Shown here: piece by piece, positions 1 through 5,255 of the stretch
Layout of the letters: each line of letters opens with the position of its first letter
Position numbering within the stretch: the stretch's first letter is position 1
DNA from: Methanocorpusculum sp.
GTDB taxonomy: Archaea; Halobacteriota; Methanomicrobia; Methanomicrobiales; Methanocorpusculaceae
Length of the DNA stretch: 5,255 nt
Direction of reading: 5' to 3'
Assembly: GCA_029987395.1 (NCBI GenBank)
Contig: DALTVX010000043.1
Coordinates: 1 to 5,255, forward strand
Translations under genes and position numbers: made by a program
Notes under the pieces: generated by a model
The model's input: the letters and a program-made list of their open reading frames with translations, nothing else
Database searches by the model: none
Told to the model about the DNA's origin: nothing

Positions 1-2000
1 CAAAACGGGTCGAGCAGTGGAAAAACGCACGATTCTGCATCTCAACGCCGGAGGTCATCAAAAACGATCTGATCGCGGAACGGTATGATCTAAAGGACGT
101 CGCTCTTTTGATCGTCGATGAATGTCACAGGACCGTTGGGAATTATGCGTATGTTTTCATCGGTGAGCGATACAATGCCACGGCACGTGATCCCCTCCTT
201 CTTGGAATGACCGCATCTCCGGGTTCGGATGCCGAACATGTTGCCGAAATATGCCAGCATCTTTCGATCCAGATCGTGGAGAGCCGGATCGAATCCGACC
301 CTGACGTTCGGCCGTATGTCCATGAGCGTGAGATAGAATATAAAACCGTGGATCTTCCCGAGGATCTTTGGCTTGCAGTATCGGTCCTGAACACCATGAT
401 CGATGACCGGCTCACAAGTCTTGAGGCTCTGAATTATCGGGTACCTAAACGTGAAGCACTGTCCATGAAGGCACTCAACGCCCTTATGGCGCAGGTCCAG
501 ACCAGAATGCAGGAGAAGGATTCATCGGCATACTCGGCGATCTCTATCCATGCCGAGCTGATGAAACTTAGGCATGGGGTCACCATGGCCGAGTCTCAGG
601 GAACAACAGCGCTAAAGGCGTATCTTCTCCGGCTCGAGGCCGAAGGAGCAGGAGGAGCGGGTAGCAAAGCTTCGAAACGGATCTATGAGGATGCACGATT
701 CAAACGGCTTCTCTCACTATGCGAAAACTGGAAGAAGGAGCTTCATCCAAAGGCGAACGAGGTGATCAGGATCATTCAGGAGCAGATGATATCTGCACCG
801 GATTCGCGGATCATTATATTTGCAACCTACCGGGACGGAGTTTCCATGCTCGTGGATCACTTGGCCGAGGCAGGGATAACGGCAAAACGATTCGTCGGCC
901 AGGCTTCGCGTGATGCCGAGAAGGGGCTATCCCAAAAGGAACAGATCGAGGCGATCAGACAGTTCCGTGAAGGAGAATATTCTGTTCTGGTGGCCACCTC
1001 GGTTGGTGAAGAAGGACTTGATATTCCTTCGACCGATCTGGTGATCTTCTATGAGGCAGTTCCTTCAGAGATACGTAGTATCCAGAGAAAGGGCAGGACC
1101 GGAAGGAACGCGACCGGAAAGATCATCGTACTCGTCACAAAGGGAACCACCGACGAGACATACCGCTGGGTGAGCAGTTCCCGCGAAAAGCAGATGCAGA
1201 AAGGAGTGAAGGCAATGCGTACAGGAAGCGTCCCTACTTCATCTACACCTATGCTGCCCTTATACGAAGAAAAAAGATCTGCCCCTCCAGAGGGTCAGCT
1301 CACCCTCGCCGAATCAGTTATCCGATCTGTTTCGGAGGAAAACGATGAACGACCCGCCGTGACGATCGACAACCGGGAAACACAATCACGGGTCGCTGAG
1401 CATCTGAGCAATCTTGGCGTGAAGATAACACTTGCACAACTCCCGATCGGCGATTATGCGATCGGAGACCGTGTCTTGATCGAAAGAAAGACGACCCAGG
1501 ATTTCGTTGATACGCTTATCGATCGGGATCTGTTTGGCCAGATGAAGGCACTCGCGGATAATTCGATCCGCCCAGTTCTAATCGTCGAAGGCGGATCCCT
1601 GGCGGATCTCTATGATCTGAGAAATCTTCACCCGAATGCGATCCGAAATACGCTTGCTTCGATCGCGGTGGATTTTGATGTTTCGATCCTGTTCACGAAG
1701 GACGCAAACGAAACAGCAGAGATGATCCTTGCATTTGCCCGAAGGGAAACCAGTTCGCCCAAAACACCAAAAGGGCTGCATAAATCAAAGACAGGGCGGT
1801 CAGGAAAAGCCGCAGTCGAATATATTCTAACGGCGTTTCCGGACCTCGGTCCAAAAGCAGCGCGTGATCTTCTGCACGCCTTTGGCTCGCTTCGCGGCGT
1901 CCTTTCAGCATCAAAAGAGGAACTGACAGCAGTGAAAGGTATAGGAGAAAAGACGGCAGAGAGTATTTTAACAACACCAGATATCATCTGGCATGAGTGA
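1..2000 (+). CDS. hef: Hef helicase-nuclease (archaeal FANCM/XPF-type), 5' partial
   Basis: Archaeal Hef remodels and cuts branched DNA at stalled replication forks. The reading frame is open from base 3 and ends at TGA 1998-2000, giving 665 visible residues. The Walker A region, perhaps about 90-100 residues, lies left of the window. Helicase motifs in order are STPEVIKNDL (42-71), motif II DECH (117-128), motif III GMTASPGS (204-227), motif V TSVGEEGLDIP (996-1028) and motif VI QRKGRTGR (1083-1106). Between motifs III and IV is a helix-rich insertion (about 330-740), as in Hef and FANCM. A short polar linker (about 1205-1360) leads to an XPF-type nuclease with IDNRE (from 1365), GDY (1449-1457) and ERKTTQD (1482-1502), so the GDXnERKX3D signature is intact. 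Two helix-hairpin-helix motifs close the protein (about 1827-1892 and 1932-1967). No frameshift is seen. Motif II reads DECH where many Hef proteins have DEAH. Family assignment is firm because helicase and nuclease occur in one chain. Confidence 0.96.
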   Translation, partial: KRVEQWKNARFCISTPEVIKNDLIAERYDLKDVALLIVDECHRTVGNYAYVFIGERYNATARDPLLLGMTASPGSDAEHVAEICQHLSIQIVESRIESDPDVRPYVHEREIEYKTVDLPEDLWLAVSVLNTMIDDRLTSLEALNYRVPKREALSMKALNALMAQVQTRMQEKDSSAYSAISIHAELMKLRHGVTMAESQGTTALKAYLLRLEAEGAGGAGSKASKRIYEDARFKRLLSLCENWKKELHPKANEVIRIIQEQMISAPDSRIIIFATYRDGVSMLVDHLAEAGITAKRFVGQASRDAEKGLSQKEQIEAIRQFREGEYSVLVATSVGEEGLDIPSTDLVIFYEAVPSEIRSIQRKGRTGRNATGKIIVLVTKGTTDETYRWVSSSREKQMQKGVKAMRTGSVPTSSTPMLPLYEEKRSAPPEGQLTLAESVIRSVSEENDERPAVTIDNRETQSRVAEHLSNLGVKITLAQLPIGDYAIGDRVLIERKTTQDFVDTLIDRDLFGQMKALADNSIRPVLIVEGGSLADLYDLRNLHPNAIRNTLASIAVDFDVSILFTKDANETAEMILAFARRETSSPKTPKGLHKSKTGRSGKAAVEYILTAFPDLGPKAARDLLHAFGSLRGVLSASKEELTAVKGIGEKTAESILTTPDIIWHE

Positions 2001-2001
2001 T

Positions 2002-2007
2002 AAGGAG
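2002..2007 (+). promoter_or_regulatory. Shine-Dalgarno site of the DUF364 gene
   Basis: AAGGAG lies 7 nt upstream of the ATG at 2015, immediately after the hef stop codon. It decides the start: the upstream in-frame GTG at 1997 has no comparable site and would place this motif inside the coding sequence. Confidence 0.8.
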
Positions 2008-2014
2008 CACAGAA

Positions 2015-2845
2015 ATGAGCAAAAAAACATTGTTACAGATGTCAACAAAACGCGTGGAGGATATCCTCGGTGCGAGACTCGATGAAATTGTGATCACCCG
2101 TGCAGCCTTCGGCCTGTTTTTCTCCGGAGTTAAACTCAGCACCGGACAAGGCGGACTCTGCTTCACACCTCTCAAATCGATCCCCGAAGCGGTCTGCTGC
2201 CCATCTTCAGCAAAGGCCATGCCACTTTCAGGTAAACTCGCGGGACGGAAAGCATCCGAATATCTCTCCTATATCGAGAGCGATAATATGCTGAAAAAGA
2301 CGCTCGGGATCGCGGCTCTGAACGCTCTTTCTACGCTTATCATGGAAGAGGGAGGCATGGATCAGTATGAACTGCTCCGAAACACGGATGCATTCGACAT
2401 ACTCGATCTTGTTCCCGGACAAAAAACCGTCGTGGTAGGCGCACTTGTCCCTGTTTTCAAAAAACTTATCAAAGGAGAGAATGAGTTCACGATCCTGGAG
2501 ATGGACCCCCGCACGCTGAAAGGAAAGGAACTGGATCATTATCTGCCAGCTGAGCGGGCAGAAGAGGTCGTCCCTTATGCAGATCTGCTCGTGATCACCG
2601 GCACGACTCTCATCAACAACACACTGGATGGGCTGCTTGCCATGGCAAAAAAAGGAGCACGGATCCTCGTGACGGGACCAACGGTCAGTATGCTCCCTGA
2701 CGTACTCTTCGAGCACGGAGTTACGATGGTCGGTGGGATCATAGTAACGGATCCGGATGCGGCTCTCGATATCATCTGTGAAGCAGGATCAGGGTATCAT
2801 ATGTTCGGCACCTCGGCTGAACGTACAGTGATCAGAAAAAAGTAA
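2015..2845 (+). CDS. DUF4213/DUF364 protein with Rossmann-like C-terminal domain
   Basis: This is a complete 276-aa cytosolic protein with no signal peptide or membrane segment. It resembles the DUF364 family: an N-terminal DUF4213 domain with an enolase-N-like fold (about residues 5-95), then a Rossmann-like DUF364 domain (about 110-265). Signs of the second domain are the strand-loop VVVGALVPVF (139-148), LLVITGTTLINNT (191-203), VTGPTVSMLPD (219-229) and the glycine-rich end GVTMVGGIIVTDPD. A solved bacterial family member was proposed to chelate metal at the cleft between the domains, but no reaction is established. Possible ligands here are C49, the C61-C62 pair and C255; whether they sit in the cleft is unknown. 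The gene starts 14 nt after hef on the same strand with a strong Shine-Dalgarno, so it is probably co-transcribed with hef. It ends 3 bp from the stop of the opposing U32 gene. Family assignment is good; function is unknown. Confidence 0.85.
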   Translation: MSKKTLLQMSTKRVEDILGARLDEIVITRAAFGLFFSGVKLSTGQGGLCFTPLKSIPEAVCCPSSAKAMPLSGKLAGRKASEYLSYIESDNMLKKTLGIAALNALSTLIMEEGGMDQYELLRNTDAFDILDLVPGQKTVVVGALVPVFKKLIKGENEFTILEMDPRTLKGKELDHYLPAERAEEVVPYADLLVITGTTLINNTLDGLLAMAKKGARILVTGPTVSMLPDVLFEHGVTMVGGIIVTDPDAALDIICEAGSGYHMFGTSAERTVIRKK

Positions 2846-2848
2846 AAA
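2836..2848 (-). terminator. T-tract terminator of the U32 gene, inside the DUF364 3' end
   Basis: Read on the minus strand, the U32 stop (TAA, 2849-2851) is followed at once by TTTTT (2848-2844), AC, then TTTTTT (2841-2836). Archaeal RNA polymerase terminates at such T-rich non-template tracts without needing a hairpin. The tract overlaps the last codons and stop of the opposing DUF364 gene. No stem-loop is evident. Assignment is by sequence only. Confidence 0.6.
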
Positions 2849-5206
2849 TTATTCTCTCACGACACCACGCAGGTAATGCCCCGCCGTGATGCCGCCTGAG
2901 GCAATATCTTTGACCTGCTCTTTGAGTTCTTTGGGGTCACCAGTACCATCGGCAACCGAAGTGTAGATCGCCACCATTCGGCGGATATACTCGGGACTTC
3001 GTCCACGTGCATCGATCGAGATCACAGAGACACCATACGATGCAAGTTTTCCAATGAACTCGATCAGACAGGTCTCGGACGCGTTCAGAATATGTCCTCT
3101 GCATTGAGAATCGGTCCAGATCCTAAAGATCCGGTTCGTCTTGTCCTTCAGAGCCCATGACTGACCACAACTTCTGCAGCCTTGCGCCGTTGCCGGGATA
3201 CAATTTTCGGTGATCATCACCTCTAAACTGCCCTGCACGATCACCTCGGTTCGCGGAGGGTGAGCGTAGGCAGAGAGTTTTTCCATGAGGGTCTTTATCT
3301 GCGTACCGGATAATTCCGGAGACAGACATATCTGACGACAGGACTTTCCATAGGCCATGGCAGAACGGGCATTCGTGATGTTCAGACCTGAACCTCCATA
3401 CTTTGGAATGCCTTTGATGATCTCCGTCCCTCCAATGCCGTCGATCATTACACCGGCCGCAGATGAGGGTATCTTCGAAAACGTCTGGGCAACTTCATGC
3501 TCCAAGACGATCCTTGGGAGTTTGTAGATGATCGGAAGATCATAGATCTCCTCGAGCCCTTCATACACCACCTGAGCAGCGCCCGCGGAGTGAGCGGTTT
3601 TTGCCCCGATGACCGAGTCGGTATATATTTGGATGACCGGTATCGTTCGTTCCGGAACTCCGGAGCCTTTCTCTTCATATGGACGGGTCAGACGAGCTGA
3701 TGCGTTCACACGTGTCTGTAAGACCTCATCCAAAAATCTTCGGCGAAGGTCAGTGATGACACTCATCGGCAAAAACTTGGACCCATCATACTTCATCACC
3801 AGATCTCTAATGAAAAACGGGGTTCCCCCGGTCTTTCGCATCTGGGTCTCCACCGCTTCTTTTGGCACAGGTTTGTTCAAGGCCTCAAGCATCGGCATCT
3901 CGGTTTTGACTTCGATCTGCTCATGGGTGATGGTAAGTCTTCCCGATCGATCAAGAGAGACGGTGATATCAAGAGGGATACGTCCTCCGGCAGGTTTTGC
4001 CATGATCGAACTGGCTTTTCGCTCGGTCTTCATCCTGCGGGTGATCCATAACTCGCTGTTGAGAATAACATCCTCCGGGGCAGGGATCTTGTAGGCATCT
4101 CCTTCCGGGAAGAGGTAAGGCTCTTTGTTGAGAGCCATACCAGTCTCACGTCCGGCGATCTTGAACACAAGACCGTCTCCGGTATCCGGGATGGGTCCTT
4201 CGATCTTGACGATCACCTTGCCGCGTGATTCATCGACCCCGTTGACATATCCGGCGTAGACCCCGCGGTTGTCAGGTTTTTTGACATTGATGAAAGAATC
4301 CCATTTGTCGCCAAACAGATATCCTTTCGTAAAACCGCGGTTGAATGCGAACGCAAGGTCTTCCATCGTCTCATTTTCGGGGACGAACTCTTTTCCTGCG
4401 GCGATCGTATCAAGCCCACGACGGTAGGCATCGGTGACGATGGCGACATACTCGGGGGTCTTCATCCTGCCTTCGATCTTGATGGCAGAAACGCCCGAGT
4501 CGCAGATCTCCTGAAGATAGGGATACAGACACAGATCGCGGGGTGAGAGGAGATAATTTCCCTGTGTGGGAATGGTTTCGCCATCGGCAAGAAGGGTGTA
4601 GGGTTTTCTGCACGGCTGAGCGCAGGCACCCTGATTTCCGCTTCGTCCGCCGATCACGGAGGAGAAGAGGCACTGGCCTGAATACGCATAGCAGATTGCA
4701 CCGTGAACGAAGATCTCCAGCTCGACGCCGAGTTCTTTTGCCACTTCGGCGATCTGTTTCACATCATCGATAGGAAGTTCGCGGGCAAGTACCACGCGTG
4801 AAACACCATGTTCAGCCGCGAATCGGATGCCGGCTGAATTATGTATCGTCATCTGCGTGCTTGCGTGAAGCGGAAGATCGGGTACGATCTCTCGGGCAAG
4901 GGACAGGACACCGATATCCTGAACCAAGATCGCGTCGATGCCGATCTCTGAAAGGAATCGGAGATACTCGGCGATCACCGGCATATCATCATCATAGGCG
5001 AGCGTGTTGACGGTCGCATACACCTTGACGCCGTATTGGTGAGCGAACAGGACTGCGTTTTTCAGTTCATCGTTGGTAAAATTTGCCGCATATTGACGTG
5101 CACCAAAGAGTTTCCCGCCGAGATATACCGCATCACAGCCGGCAAATACTGCAGCTTTTAACGCATCGGGAGAACCTGCAGGAGATAAGAGTTCTGGAAT
5201 GACCAT
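2849..5206 (-). CDS. U32 family protein with DUF3656 domain and a second U32-like barrel
   Basis: This is a complete 785-aa protein. The start MVIPELLSPAGS matches the usual U32 N-terminus, and the end TAGHYLRGV matches the usual C-terminus. The first U32 barrel spans about residues 1-300 and holds the family signature EIFVHGAICYAYSGQC (164-179). Cysteines C172, C179, C195 and C199 have the C-x6-C-x15-C-x3-C spacing of the Fe-S site in bacterial RlhA and TrhP. A DUF3656-like segment follows (about 375-495). Residues 521-785 form a second U32-like half with C669, C677, C680, C702 and C713. Although named peptidases, characterised U32 relatives hydroxylate RNA: RlhA acts on 23S rRNA C2501 and TrhP on tRNA U34, with prephenate-pathway input. 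By inference this protein is an RNA-modifying enzyme; its substrate cannot be read from the sequence. It is longer than E. coli RlhA (about 650 aa). No Shine-Dalgarno precedes the start. It converges on the DUF364 gene. Confidence 0.93.
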   Translation of the reverse strand: MVIPELLSPAGSPDALKAAVFAGCDAVYLGGKLFGARQYAANFTNDELKNAVLFAHQYGVKVYATVNTLAYDDDMPVIAEYLRFLSEIGIDAILVQDIGVLSLAREIVPDLPLHASTQMTIHNSAGIRFAAEHGVSRVVLARELPIDDVKQIAEVAKELGVELEIFVHGAICYAYSGQCLFSSVIGGRSGNQGACAQPCRKPYTLLADGETIPTQGNYLLSPRDLCLYPYLQEICDSGVSAIKIEGRMKTPEYVAIVTDAYRRGLDTIAAGKEFVPENETMEDLAFAFNRGFTKGYLFGDKWDSFINVKKPDNRGVYAGYVNGVDESRGKVIVKIEGPIPDTGDGLVFKIAGRETGMALNKEPYLFPEGDAYKIPAPEDVILNSELWITRRMKTERKASSIMAKPAGGRIPLDITVSLDRSGRLTITHEQIEVKTEMPMLEALNKPVPKEAVETQMRKTGGTPFFIRDLVMKYDGSKFLPMSVITDLRRRFLDEVLQTRVNASARLTRPYEEKGSGVPERTIPVIQIYTDSVIGAKTAHSAGAAQVVYEGLEEIYDLPIIYKLPRIVLEHEVAQTFSKIPSSAAGVMIDGIGGTEIIKGIPKYGGSGLNITNARSAMAYGKSCRQICLSPELSGTQIKTLMEKLSAYAHPPRTEVIVQGSLEVMITENCIPATAQGCRSCGQSWALKDKTNRIFRIWTDSQCRGHILNASETCLIEFIGKLASYGVSVISIDARGRSPEYIRRMVAIYTSVADGTGDPKELKEQVKDIASGGITAGHYLRGVVRE

Positions 5207-5209
5207 GAT

Positions 5210-5217
5210 AAAAAAAA
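5210..5217 (-). terminator. T8 tract between an upstream gene end and the U32 start
   Basis: On the minus strand there are eight consecutive T residues in the short gap between a possible upstream stop (TAA, 5222-5220) and the U32 ATG (5206-5204). It could terminate an upstream transcript. Its position only 3 nt before a start codon also fits an unstructured leader. The role is uncertain. Confidence 0.3.
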
Positions 5218-5219
5218 GA

Positions 5220-5255
5220 TTACTGAGGTGCCACGCGGCGGACCATCAGTTTGAC
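5220..5255 (-). CDS. Possible 3' end of an upstream gene (11 codons visible)
   Basis: On the minus strand an open frame enters from the window edge, encodes VKLMVRRVAPQ and stops at TAA 5222-5220, 13 nt before the U32 start. That spacing is like the hef-DUF364 gap on the other strand, which would fit an operon. The codons look like those of the neighbouring genes (CTG, GTC, CGC). Eleven codons cannot identify a family, and a chance open frame of this length is common, so this is a tentative call. Confidence 0.35.
   Translation of the reverse strand, partial: VKLMVRRVAPQ

Noticed and set aside
108..110. TTG at 108 as a true start of hef
   Set aside because: The frame is open to base 3 and the upstream codons encode the conserved motif STPEVIKNDL, so the gene continues off the left edge.
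1442..1467. Repeated CGATCGG words looking like an operator
   Set aside because: They encode the conserved IGDYAIGD nuclease segment, so repeated Ile-Gly-Asp codons plus the general GATC habit explain them.
1693..1977. Minus-strand open frame with a hydrophobic start (MLLKYSLPSFLLYLSL)
   Set aside because: It looks like a signal or membrane segment, but lies wholly antisense to the well-conserved nuclease and HhH region of hef and overlaps another antisense frame. It is a shadow.
1997..2014. GTG start for the DUF364 gene, overlapping the hef stop as GTGA
   Set aside because: It could allow translational coupling, but a strong AAGGAG sits 7 nt before the ATG at 2015, and the extra residues IRSTE look like read-through of that ribosome site. 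The ATG is preferred.
2228..2716. 162-codon minus-strand frame opposite the DUF364 gene
   Set aside because: It is antisense to a complete, family-matching gene. Its translation shows no recognisable domain and is rich in His, Arg and Cys, as expected for a shadow frame.
3609..4094. 161-codon plus-strand frame opposite the U32 gene
   Set aside because: It lies fully within the antisense of the DUF3656 region, shows no recognisable motif and has no Shine-Dalgarno.

Overview
The window looks like the chromosome of a euryarchaeon, most likely a methanogen of the Methanomicrobiales (possibly Methanocorpusculum-like). This rests on an archaeal Hef-type helicase-nuclease, a two-barrel U32 protein of archaeal style, roughly balanced GC, Shine-Dalgarno use and T-tract terminators. 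The lineage below Euryarchaeota is an inference from general character, not from a search.

Layout: (1) Nucleotides 1-2000 on + carry most of hef, the archaeal FANCM/XPF-like helicase-nuclease. Its 5' end, with the Walker A motif, lies left of the window. (2) Fourteen bases later, also on +, comes a complete 276-aa DUF4213/DUF364 protein (2015-2845). It has its own Shine-Dalgarno and is probably co-transcribed with hef. (3) On -, tail-to-tail with only 3 bp between the stop codons, lies a complete 785-aa U32-family protein (2849-5206). (4) At the right edge, 11 codons and a stop on - (5220-5255) may be the 3' end of another gene upstream of the U32 gene. No gene-free stretch exceeds 50 bases. 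I see no tRNA, rRNA, CRISPR array, insertion sequence or origin.

Functionally, Hef acts at stalled or branched replication forks. The U32 protein belongs to a family whose characterised bacterial members (RlhA, TrhP) hydroxylate RNA using an Fe-S cluster. The DUF364 protein has a proposed metal-chelation role only. The three genes do not form an obvious pathway.

The most interesting observations are a clear internal duplication in the U32 protein, in which the second barrel carries a rearranged cysteine set; the unexplained hef-DUF364 pairing; the tight convergent junction, with a one-sided terminator inside the neighbouring gene; and a strong excess of GATC with an apparent absence of CTAG. 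I do not see a convincing new multi-gene system.
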